Positions 1-6,903 of a stretch of DNA of 64,000 nt are shown here, one piece after another. Where the stretch lies: positions 32,653 to 96,652 of the forward strand of contig CAYGOC010000005.1 in assembly GCA_964351495.1 (NCBI GenBank), read 5' to 3'. Every line of letters begins with the position of its first letter. Positions within the stretch are counted from its first letter, which is position 1. The position numbers and the translations under genes are program-made. The notes below the pieces were generated by a model that saw only the letters and a list, made by a program, of their open reading frames with translations, was not told the DNA's origin and did no database searches. The DNA is from CAYGOC01 sp964351495 (lineage in GTDB: Bacteria; Chlamydiota; Chlamydiia; Chlamydiales; SM23-39).

Positions 1-1
1 T

Positions 2-307
2 AAACAAGCTTATGATGAAATAGTAACCGAGCTTCCAGAAGAGGCCCAATATGTGGTGCCTATGGCTTACAACATAAGATGGTATTTTCATGTTAACTTA
101 AGAGCTTTGCAGTGGCTTTGTGAACTTCGTTCTTCTCCATCAGGCCATCCTAATTATCGCTATGTAGCTCAAGAGATGGCAAGGCTTGTTTGTCAAGCGG
201 AGCCCCGTTTTGAACGGTTCTTTAAATTTGTTGACTTTGAAGGATATGAGCTGGGAAGACTCGGAGCGGAGATTCGGCAAACAGAAAAAATGCAGGAGCC
301 TTCTTAA
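2..307 (+). CDS. thyX: ThyX-like FAD-dependent thymidylate synthase, C-terminal end (partial)
   Basis: The reading frame is open from the left edge of the window to a TAA at 305-307, so only the last 101 residues are present. The visible part holds a block resembling the C-terminal region of long, two-domain ThyX-like proteins: IRWYFHVNLRALQWLCELR, then GHPNYRYVAQ, then FVDFEGYELGRLGAEIR. ThyX makes dTMP from dUMP using methylene-tetrahydrofolate and FADH2; whether this copy is catalytic cannot be judged because the ThyX signature motif lies outside the window. The next gene starts 5 bp downstream, so the two are probably co-transcribed. The assignment rests on recalled family patterns. Confidence 0.65.
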   Translation, partial: KQAYDEIVTELPEEAQYVVPMAYNIRWYFHVNLRALQWLCELRSSPSGHPNYRYVAQEMARLVCQAEPRFERFFKFVDFEGYELGRLGAEIRQTEKMQEPS

Positions 308-312
308 AAAAA

Positions 313-1497
313 ATGGGAATTTCCAAAAAAGTTTTAGGAGGGATGCTTTTACTTACAGGCTCTTGTATAGGAGCGGGTATGTTAGCGCTTCCTATTCTTA
401 CAGGAATAGCAGGTTTTGTTCCTTCTTTACTTTCTTTTTTCTTAGCTTGGGGTTTTATGACTTTTACTGCCTTTTTGGTGTTAGAAGTTACCTATTGGTT
501 TAAGGGGTCTGCAAACTTTGTCTCTATGACAGAAAAATCTTTAGGCCCTTGGGGCAGGAACGTAAGCGCTATTTTGTATTTATTTTTATTTTATGCGCTT
601 TTAGTGAGCTATATTTCTGCAAGCGGCCTTATTTTTTCTCAGATATTTCCTTCCGTTTTTGCAGAAAAAACTCTTTCTTTCTTTTTTACCCTCTTTTTTG
701 GAACGTGTATTTTCTGGGGTACCAGGACGGTTGATCTGGTAAATCGCTTTTTGATGCTAGCTCTTTTTCTCTCTTATTTTTTTATGCTTTTTTCAGGACT
801 CTCTAAGGTGGAGTTTTCTAATCTTTTGCATAAAGCGCCTAAATACATTTCCATTTCTCTTCCTGTTTTAGTTATCTCTTTTGGCTTTCATAATATGATA
901 CCTACTTTGATGAACTATTTAGATCATGATGTAAAGAAAATGAGGCAGGTAGTTTTGGGAGGGAGTCTTTGCGTTTTTATAGTCTATTTGTTATGGGCTA
1001 TTTTAGTAATGGGGATCATCCCCTTTTCTGGAAAAGAGGGTATTTTGGCTATTTATGAGCAAAAAAAAGAGGCCTCTTCTGCTATTTCGCAGGCTTTAGG
1101 AGGGACTTTTATTTCTACCATGACCAAAGCGTTTGCTTTTTTTGCAATTATTACTTCCTTTTTAGCCCAAGCGCTCAGCCTTATGCATTTTATAGCAGAT
1201 GGGTTTCATAAAAAGTTTACGATAAAAAATAAAGGAGTTTTGGTTTTCCTCACCTTATTTCCTCCTCTTGTTTTTGCATTTAGTTATCCGAATGTATTTA
1301 TCCAAGCTATTAATTTTGCAGGAGGAATTTGTGCAGTTGTTCTTTTTGGGATTCTTCCTATTATGATGGTTTGGAAGGGAAGATATCAAAAAAAGCTCTC
1401 CTCTTATCAAGTTTTTGGAGGGAAAGCTCTTCTTTCTTTAGCCGCAATGTTTGCTCTTTTTATTTTTATTCAGGAACTTTATCACATTTTTTATTGA
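313..1497 (+). CDS. tyrP: TyrP-type aromatic amino acid permease, copy 1
   Basis: A 394-residue inner-membrane protein of the Trp/Tyr permease family (APC fold), expected to import tyrosine or tryptophan by proton symport. About eleven hydrophobic segments are visible. The N-terminal unwound-helix signature of the family (GSCIGAGMLALP, residues 17-28) is intact, and SFGFHNMIPTL near residue 190 matches a conserved loop. Length is normal. The start at 313 lies 5 bp after the upstream stop codon. The following gene is a paralogue with the same layout (GTAIGAGMLALP; SFGFHIVIPTL), so this is a tandem duplication. Classical chlamydiae also carry TyrP, sometimes duplicated. Which aromatic amino acid is carried is not readable from sequence. 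Confidence 0.88.
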   Translation: MGISKKVLGGMLLLTGSCIGAGMLALPILTGIAGFVPSLLSFFLAWGFMTFTAFLVLEVTYWFKGSANFVSMTEKSLGPWGRNVSAILYLFLFYALLVSYISASGLIFSQIFPSVFAEKTLSFFFTLFFGTCIFWGTRTVDLVNRFLMLALFLSYFFMLFSGLSKVEFSNLLHKAPKYISISLPVLVISFGFHNMIPTLMNYLDHDVKKMRQVVLGGSLCVFIVYLLWAILVMGIIPFSGKEGILAIYEQKKEASSAISQALGGTFISTMTKAFAFFAIITSFLAQALSLMHFIADGFHKKFTIKNKGVLVFLTLFPPLVFAFSYPNVFIQAINFAGGICAVVLFGILPIMMVWKGRYQKKLSSYQVFGGKALLSLAAMFALFIFIQELYHIFY

Positions 1498-1500
1498 TTC

Positions 1501-2673
1501 ATGCGTTTAGGACATTTTTTAGGAGCCATATTTTTAATAGCAGGGACAGCCATTGGAGCGGGGATGCTTGCTCTTCCTGTAACTACTTCTTTGGCAGGGT
1601 TTTTTCCTACACTTATTTCTCTTTCTTTTATATGGCTTTATTTAACCTCGACTGCCTTTATTTTGTTAGAAGTGAATCTTTTTTTCCCGGGGAAATTGAA
1701 TTTAATTTCTTTAGCAGAAAAAACTTTAGGAAAGAAAGGGAAACTTTTATGTTGGAGCGCATATCTTCTCTTACTATATTGTTTAACAGCTGCTTATTTA
1801 GCGGGTAGCTCCCCTTTTTTTTCTCTTTTCTTTTCTCATTTTTTTGACCTGTCTCTTCCTTCTGAAGTGGCTTCTTTTTTATTTTTACTCTTATTTGGAA
1901 CCTTCATCTACTTAGGAACACGGTTTGTAGATCTTGTAAATCGGTTTTTTATAGGGGGGCTTGCTCTTTCTTATCTACTTTTGATCTTGTATCTTCCCGC
2001 TCATGTGAAGGGAGATTTTTTACTTTATAGCAATCCAAAAGCCCTTATTTTAGGGGTTCCTGTGATAGTGACTTCTTTTGGGTTTCATATTGTAATTCCA
2101 ACTTTGACGGACTATTTACACCGGAACAAAAAAAAATTGAGGCTAGCTATTTTTTGGGGGAGTTTAATTCCTTTTGTTGTCTATTTTATTTGGGAGTTTT
2201 TTGTTTTAGGGTCGATTCCTCTTCAAGGAGAAAATGGGCTTATGAAGGCCTTTTCGAAAGGGGATTCGGCAACGCTTGCTTTAGTAAAAACCATACAAAA
2301 ACCGCTGATTCAAATATCGGCTCCTTTTTTCTCCTTTTTTGCTATTGTCACCTCGTTTTTGGGGGTTACTTTAAGCCTTTTTGATTTTTTGGCAGACGGT
2401 CTAAAGCTTACCAAAACAAGATCCCATAAGTTTATTATTTCCCTTTTTACGTTTGTGCCTCCTTTGTTTTTCGTAATTTTTTTCCAAAAAGCTTTTTTTT
2501 CTGCTTTGCAGTATGCCGCCATTTTTGTGGCTATTTTGCTAGGGCTCATGCCTGCTTTAATGGCATGGAAGCTTCCTTCCTTTCAAACAAAGAAAAAAAA
2601 GACCCTTCTTGTTTCTGTAATTTTTGTTTCTTTTTTGCTGGTTTTTTTAGATTTTTTTCAAAAAACCACATAA
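1501..2673 (+). CDS. tyrP: TyrP-type aromatic amino acid permease, copy 2
   Basis: A 390-residue multi-pass membrane protein, paralogous along its whole length to the gene just upstream. It shares GTAIGAGMLALP near the N-terminus, LGTRFVDLVNRF at about residue 140 and SFGFHIVIPTL at about residue 198. It belongs to the aromatic amino acid permease family of the APC superfamily. Only 3 bp separate it from the first copy, so they form one operon. The two copies have diverged considerably in the C-terminal half, which suggests an old duplication and possibly different substrate preference. The downstream gene, a porin, has its own strong Shine-Dalgarno and probably its own promoter. Confidence 0.88.
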   Translation: MRLGHFLGAIFLIAGTAIGAGMLALPVTTSLAGFFPTLISLSFIWLYLTSTAFILLEVNLFFPGKLNLISLAEKTLGKKGKLLCWSAYLLLLYCLTAAYLAGSSPFFSLFFSHFFDLSLPSEVASFLFLLLFGTFIYLGTRFVDLVNRFFIGGLALSYLLLILYLPAHVKGDFLLYSNPKALILGVPVIVTSFGFHIVIPTLTDYLHRNKKKLRLAIFWGSLIPFVVYFIWEFFVLGSIPLQGENGLMKAFSKGDSATLALVKTIQKPLIQISAPFFSFFAIVTSFLGVTLSLFDFLADGLKLTKTRSHKFIISLFTFVPPLFFVIFFQKAFFSALQYAAIFVAILLGLMPALMAWKLPSFQTKKKKTLLVSVIFVSFLLVFLDFFQKTT

Positions 2674-2677
2674 ATAT

Positions 2678-2705
2678 TTGCAATTAAATCTTTTTTTATA
2701 ACAAT
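2678..2705 (+). promoter_or_regulatory. candidate sigma-70/66-type promoter of the MOMP-like gene
   Basis: TTGCAA at 2678-2683 and AACAAT at 2700-2705 are spaced 16 bp apart, a weak match to the -35/-10 consensus. The short gap between the permease stop and the porin start, and the strong AAAGGAG ribosome binding site at 2721-2727 (8 nt before the ATG), argue for separate high-level expression. The hexamers themselves are poor, so this is only a candidate. Confidence 0.25.
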
Positions 2706-2735
2706 GAAAATAAAACCGCAAAAGGAGCGATTCCT

Positions 2736-3845
2736 ATGAAACGTTGGACTGTACTTCTTCTTTCCCTTCCTCTTTTATTGAAGGCAGAAGAGGTGAAAAT
2801 AGAAAAGGAGTTTGCAGATTCTAGCTACTCTTACGAGAAAAAAGGAGAGGATATAAGAAGAGGATCTAATTCTCCTTGTAGAGAAATTAATCCTAGCGCT
2901 TGGGGATGTCCCGGAAATGAGGGAGTTTCCATAAGAACGGAGTTTCTTTATTGGAGAGCTTCTGAAGATGATTTGACTTATGCGTTTGTTTCAGAGTCTC
3001 CTGTAAATCCGACAGGTGGGTTTACTTCTAATGCGAATATTCGAAATTCTAGAGGAAAGCTGGTACAGATGAAAACCAATTGGGAGCCTGCTTTTCGTGT
3101 CGGAGCCGGTTGGAATACAAACTATGACGGTTGGGATGTGCAAACAATCTATACTTGGTATAAAAATAGCTCTAGAGATGAGGTTGCCTCTACTGTATCT
3201 GGTGCAACGGGAGGAGTTACCGCGTCTTGGACTGTTCAGTCTTTTTCAGAAGGGCCGGCAGGAACTTCTGCCAGAGCTTTTTGGAAGTTTCGAATGGATG
3301 AGGGAAGCTTAGAGCTTGGAAGGGCTTTTTATACGAGCAGATCTTTTTCTATGAGACCTTTTTTAGGTGCTAAAATAGATCGTTTAGATAGAAAAACTAG
3401 GTTTGAATATTTGGGAAGTATTTCTCAGTCTATTGAGAAGTATATCAATATTAACCGTTTTATGGGATACGGACCTCAACTGGGTACAGGAATCAACTTT
3501 CACCTTCCTTTTGGTTTAAGTGTAGTGGGAAAGATGAGTTCTTCTCTTCTTTTTGGAAGAGCTAAACAGGGTATGCAAACTATTGAAGACAACTTCTTAG
3601 TAGCTGATAGTAAAACTAGGCCCACTTGGAAGATGATTCCCGAAGCACAGCTCAGTACAGGATTGAATTGGGGGATGTGTTTTAGCGGTACTACTTACCT
3701 TGAACTAGGAGCTTCTTGGGAAGGGACTTGTTTTTGGTCGGTTCCCAGAAATATGCCTCAAACACCGGGCGCTATAATCTATGTAAATAGAGAACAGACG
3801 CTCTTTTTAAACGGTCTTACACTAAGTGCAAAAATCGATTTTTAA
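2736..3845 (+). CDS. MOMP-like outer membrane porin
   Basis: A 369-residue predicted outer membrane beta-barrel. It begins with a signal peptide (MKRWTVLLLSLPLLLKA, probable cleavage after residue 17), and the mature part is rich in alternating aromatic/polar strands. It ends in phenylalanine (LSAKIDF), the typical outer-membrane insertion signal. The segment RTEFLYWRASEDDLTYA near residue 70 resembles the WxAxExxLxYA motif of the MOMP-like/Legionella-type porin family expanded in Simkania, Waddlia and Rhabdochlamydia. Two cysteines (SPCREINPSAWGC) lie just after the signal region and could form disulfides in an envelope that relies on cross-linking. A clear AAAGGAG ribosome binding site supports the start. 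The gene is monocistronic and ends in a strong hairpin terminator. Confidence 0.72.
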   Translation: MKRWTVLLLSLPLLLKAEEVKIEKEFADSSYSYEKKGEDIRRGSNSPCREINPSAWGCPGNEGVSIRTEFLYWRASEDDLTYAFVSESPVNPTGGFTSNANIRNSRGKLVQMKTNWEPAFRVGAGWNTNYDGWDVQTIYTWYKNSSRDEVASTVSGATGGVTASWTVQSFSEGPAGTSARAFWKFRMDEGSLELGRAFYTSRSFSMRPFLGAKIDRLDRKTRFEYLGSISQSIEKYININRFMGYGPQLGTGINFHLPFGLSVVGKMSSSLLFGRAKQGMQTIEDNFLVADSKTRPTWKMIPEAQLSTGLNWGMCFSGTTYLELGASWEGTCFWSVPRNMPQTPGAIIYVNREQTLFLNGLTLSAKIDF

Positions 3846-3866
3846 GCAGTAGTCTAAGATTGCAAG

Positions 3867-3907
3867 AAAAAAGCCTACCGATCTTTTGATCTGTAGGCTT
3901 TTTTTTT
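3867..3907. terminator. bidirectional intrinsic terminator between MOMP-like gene and typA
   Basis: Perfect 8-bp arms AAGCCTAC (3871-3878) and GTAGGCTT (3893-3900) continue inward as GATC/GATC with a TTTT loop and one mismatch. The hairpin is flanked by an A-run on the left and a T-run (3899-3907) on the right, so it can terminate both converging genes. It is the clearest intrinsic terminator in the window. Confidence 0.9.
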
Positions 3908-5747
3908 ATTTCTTCTTTTTAGAAAAGCGGTTTCTGTCTACTTCCGAAAGATACTTTTTTCTTAAGCGGATTACGTCGGGGGTAATTTCGATTAGCTCAT
4001 CATCATTAATATAGCAAATAGCCTCTTCTAAGTTGAATCTATGGGGAGGTTTTAGCAAGATATTTTCATCTGAGCCGGCGGCTCTTACGTTAGTAAGCTG
4101 TTTTGCTTTGGTAATATTTACCATTAGGTCATTGTCTCTACTATGCTCTCCCACTACCATTCCTTCATATACTTCATCACCTGGAGCTTGAAAGAGCCTT
4201 CCTCTATCTTCTAGGGTAAAACAAGCATATCCGTTTGCTTTTCCTTTACACATAGAGATTAAAACCCCTTTTGATCTGGTAGGGATTTCTCCTTTGTACT
4301 CTTGGTAGGAGTCGAACATATAGGTCATGATACCAAGACCTCGAGTAGCGGTTAGAAAATCGCTTCTATAGCCCATAATTCCTCTTGTAGGAATTAAAAA
4401 CTCAATATGGGATATGTTATGCTCATCTACTTCTAATCGCTGCATTTCCCCTTTTCTTCTAGATAGGTATTCTATTACAGTGCCAGAGTATTCTTCGGGA
4501 ACTTCTATATGGACTCTAGAGATAGGTTCTAATTTTTTTCCCATTTCTTCTTTCAAAATTACTTGCGGTTTAGAAACGCAAAACTCAAAGCCTTCTCTTC
4601 TCATCGCTTCTAAAAGGACAGCAAGGTGGAGCTCTCCCCTTCCCGATACGGTAATTTTTGATTGATCTTGATCCGATTCTGTAATCAGATAGGTAAGATT
4701 TGCTTTTTTTTCTGTTAGAAGACGTTCTCTAATTTTATTCATAGTAACGTGCTTTCCACTCTTCCCGACAAAAGGACCGTCATTGACTAAGATGTCAATC
4801 GATACAGTAGGTTCTTCTACTTCAATAGAAGGTAAGATACGTACCTTTTCTGTGTCAGATAAGGTATCACCAATCATAGCATCTAAGGCTCCTGAAATAA
4901 GGACAATATCGCCAGCTCCTGCCTCTTCCATCGGGACTTTTTCCAATCCTAAAAAGCCGTCAATCTTGGTAACTTGAATTTTTGTAATGGTTTCTTCTTT
5001 GTTGATATGAGCTAAGGTCATTCCTTTTTTTACCGTTCCATCTAAGATGCGTCCGCATACCTGTCTTCCTAAAAAGTCATCATGGTAGACAGTGGCTGCT
5101 TGCATGAGAAAAGGGCTTTTTAAGTCTCCTTCCGGAGAGGGCACTTTAGCTAAGACTAGCTCAAATAAGGGGGCCATATCTTTTCTTTCATCTTTTAGTT
5201 CTTTTATGGCGAATCCTTGTAAAGCAGAAGCATAACAGTAAGAAAAATCGAGCTGTTTATCTTGGGCTCCAAGCTCTACAAAAAGATCAAATGTTTCATT
5301 TAAGACTCTATCAGGATCTGCATTAGGCCTGTCTACTTTGTTAATGACTACAATAGGGCAAAGACCCATCTTGAGCGCTTTAGAAAGGACGAATCTAGTT
5401 TGCGGCATGGGGCCGTCTTGAGCATCTACAATTAAAAGAACGGAATTGACCATCCCTAAAGTTCTTTCTACCTCTCCGGCAAAGTCAGCATGACCTGGGG
5501 TGTCTATGATATTGATTTTATAATCGTTGTAGTAAACGGAGGTGTGTTTGGCAAAGATGGTGATTCCTCTTTCCTGCTCTTGGTCGTAGGAGTCCATAAT
5601 TCTTTCAGGAACCACTTGGTGTTTTTGAAAGACATTTGCTTGTTTTAACAGTTCGTTTAAAAGGGTTGTTTTTCCATGGTCGATGTGAGCGATAATGGCA
5701 ATATTTCTAATTTTTTCTGGGTTGAATAGTTTTTTGGGTAAAGACAT
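3906..5747 (-). CDS. typA: TypA/BipA ribosome-binding translational GTPase
   Basis: A 613-residue GTPase of normal BipA length, related to EF-G and LepA, that binds the ribosome and assists 50S assembly and stress adaptation. All G-motifs are visible: AHIDHGKTT (residues 20-28), RGITI (60-64), DTPGHADF (82-89) and NKVD (136-139). Domains II, III and V and the BipA-specific C-terminal domain follow, with the conserved TRGIMGYRSDFLTATRG stretch. The start is supported by a purine-rich AAAGAGAA element just upstream. It is a stand-alone gene, convergent with the porin and sharing its terminator. It is not clustered with other translation genes here. Confidence 0.97.
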   Translation of the reverse strand: MSLPKKLFNPEKIRNIAIIAHIDHGKTTLLNELLKQANVFQKHQVVPERIMDSYDQEQERGITIFAKHTSVYYNDYKINIIDTPGHADFAGEVERTLGMVNSVLLIVDAQDGPMPQTRFVLSKALKMGLCPIVVINKVDRPNADPDRVLNETFDLFVELGAQDKQLDFSYCYASALQGFAIKELKDERKDMAPLFELVLAKVPSPEGDLKSPFLMQAATVYHDDFLGRQVCGRILDGTVKKGMTLAHINKEETITKIQVTKIDGFLGLEKVPMEEAGAGDIVLISGALDAMIGDTLSDTEKVRILPSIEVEEPTVSIDILVNDGPFVGKSGKHVTMNKIRERLLTEKKANLTYLITESDQDQSKITVSGRGELHLAVLLEAMRREGFEFCVSKPQVILKEEMGKKLEPISRVHIEVPEEYSGTVIEYLSRRKGEMQRLEVDEHNISHIEFLIPTRGIMGYRSDFLTATRGLGIMTYMFDSYQEYKGEIPTRSKGVLISMCKGKANGYACFTLEDRGRLFQAPGDEVYEGMVVGEHSRDNDLMVNITKAKQLTNVRAAGSDENILLKPPHRFNLEEAICYINDDELIEITPDVIRLRKKYLSEVDRNRFSKKKK

Positions 5748-5910
5748 AGCGTTCTCTTTTTAAAGGTAAATTTTCTCAAGGTAGTAGATTCATTTTATCT
5801 GAAAGGGGAGTTTTCTTCTCTTTTTTTCCTAAAGGGTGAGGGTAAAAATGGGGTTTTGAACTTAAGTAGAAGTTTTTTTTAGAAATAGCAAAAAATTTAA
5901 TTGAACTCTT

Positions 5911-6276
5911 TTAAAGAGATAGAAGCCATTTCCAAATAGGGAGAACCGTAATCTGAAAATTTTCTATGTGGAGGGTCTCTTGTTCATTTTCTGTAAGTAT
6001 AAGTCCTTCTTTTAGGTTATAGGTTTTCATAGCTTCAATTAGCCCCTCTAATTCTCTTTTTTTTGTCTCCTCATTAGAAAGGTGCATTGTTACTTGAATG
6101 GCTTGGGTAATTTGATTTTTTTCTCTTAAGAGAAAGTCACATTCTTTTTTTTCTTTTAACCCAATTATACCAAAAAATCGTGCTCTGTCAACACACGGTT
6201 TAGGTAAAAATCGTGCATTACTATTGCATGGTTTTAAGATAAACCATGTAATATGAATACATGGTTTTTTAACCAA
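5911..6276 (-). pseudogene. C-terminal remnant of an AAA_14/DUF4143-family ATPase, fused in frame to palindromic repeats
   Basis: A 121-residue reading frame on the minus strand. Residues about 40-121 match the C-terminal nuclease-like end typical of DUF4143 ATPases: KKECDFLLREKNQITQAIQ, then RELEGLIEAMK, EGLILT and the terminal PIWKWLL. The AAA ATPase domain, about 300 residues in intact relatives, is missing. The first 37 residues are instead encoded by three 33-bp palindromic units, which read in frame as KPC-x8 repeats (KPCIHITWFIL, KPCNSNARFLP, KPCVDRARFFG). No further ATPase sequence is recognisable upstream. I read it as a decayed gene truncated by a palindromic element rather than as a functional protein. 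A short expressed protein cannot be excluded. Confidence 0.65.
6175..6267. repeat. three tandem 33-bp-period palindromic units
   Basis: Each unit consists of a 10-nt arm, a 7-nt loop and a 10-nt arm, separated by 6 nt. Unit 3 is perfect: AAACCATGTA (6241-6250) and TACATGGTTT (6258-6267). Unit 2 has AAATCGTGCA (6208-6217) and TGCATGGTTT (6225-6234), with two mismatched positions. Unit 1 has AAATCGTGCT (6175-6184) and CACACGGTTT (6192-6201) and is more degenerate. Units start exactly 33 bp apart. The outer arm sequence is shared (AAAYCRTG/CATGGTTT), whereas loops and inner arm bases differ, so compensatory changes preserve pairing in part. Confidence 0.8.
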
Positions 6277-6353
6277 TTAAATTAAAAAGAGTTAAGTTTT
6301 GATAATTGTGTTACAGAAAAACCTTAAGGTCTGTTTTTGAGGCATGGACAAGG

Positions 6354-6857
6354 CTACCTCAAGATCATTATTTTCTTTGTGACAAGTTCTGAATTGGGGA
6401 CTACAAGAGTCTCTTTTTTTTCGTTTTCCAAGATAGAGTTCATGAGAAAAATTTCTTGAATTATCCCCTCGAACTGATTTTCAAGCCGAACTTTTTGTCC
6501 TACTTTTAAGTTTCTAGAGGTAAGAAGGAAAAACCCACAGACAATATTGTGAAAAAGAGATTGAAGGCTAATCCCTACCCACACTAAAACAGCCCCTAGA
6601 AAAAGAGAAAGTAGGGTTAGATCAAACCCCAATCCTTGGAAGATAAAGATGCAAGCTATAAGGAAGAAAAAATACCGTAAAAATTTTTGCAGGACATAAA
6701 AAGTGCTTTTAGAAATGTTCTTTTCTTGTTTTTTTAAAATTTTATGGACTGCTTTATACAGGACAAAGGAGAGAATAAGCCAAAAAAAGGCTTTCAAAAA
6801 AAGAGATGGGTTAAAAACAGGCAGTGGCAATGGTTCTTGTAAAAAAGAATAAAACAT
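6354..6857 (-). CDS. minimal MscS-family mechanosensitive channel protein
   Basis: A 167-residue membrane protein. After two or three hydrophobic helices it has the pore-helix and beta-domain entry signature of the MscS family: GAVLVWVGISLQSLFHNIVCG (abridged here as GISLQSLFHNIVCGF), then LKVGQKVRL, then LVVPNSELVTKKI. It is much shorter than MscS (about 286 residues) because it stops right after the beta domain and lacks the C-terminal alpha/beta vestibule. The family releases osmolytes under hypo-osmotic stress. Whether this short form gates or acts as a subunit is unknown. A strong GAGGGGG ribosome binding site precedes the ATG. It is divergent from uvrB with only 46 bp between the two start codons. 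Confidence 0.72.
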   Translation of the reverse strand: MFYSFLQEPLPLPVFNPSLFLKAFFWLILSFVLYKAVHKILKKQEKNISKSTFYVLQKFLRYFFFLIACIFIFQGLGFDLTLLSLFLGAVLVWVGISLQSLFHNIVCGFFLLTSRNLKVGQKVRLENQFEGIIQEIFLMNSILENEKKETLVVPNSELVTKKIMILR

Positions 6858-6889
6858 AAAACCCCCTCTTCAGAAAAACCCTTTTTTGT

Positions 6890-6897
6890 ACTATACT
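6890..6897. promoter_or_regulatory. overlapping divergent -10 elements for the MscS-like gene and uvrB
   Basis: On the plus strand TATACT (6892-6897) lies 7 nt before the probable uvrB ATG, with a poor -35 (TTCAGA, 6869-6874) at 17-bp spacing. On the minus strand TATAGT (6890-6895) points towards the MscS-like gene, giving a roughly 30-nt leader containing a good ribosome binding site. The two -10 boxes overlap. Prediction only, from hexamer matching. Confidence 0.3.
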
Positions 6898-6903
6898 ACG
6901 CTT

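Noticed and set aside
6175..6267. CRISPR array
   Set aside because: Only three units, spacers of 6-7 nt, repeats are palindromes that differ from each other, and no cas genes are present. It is a tandem palindromic element.
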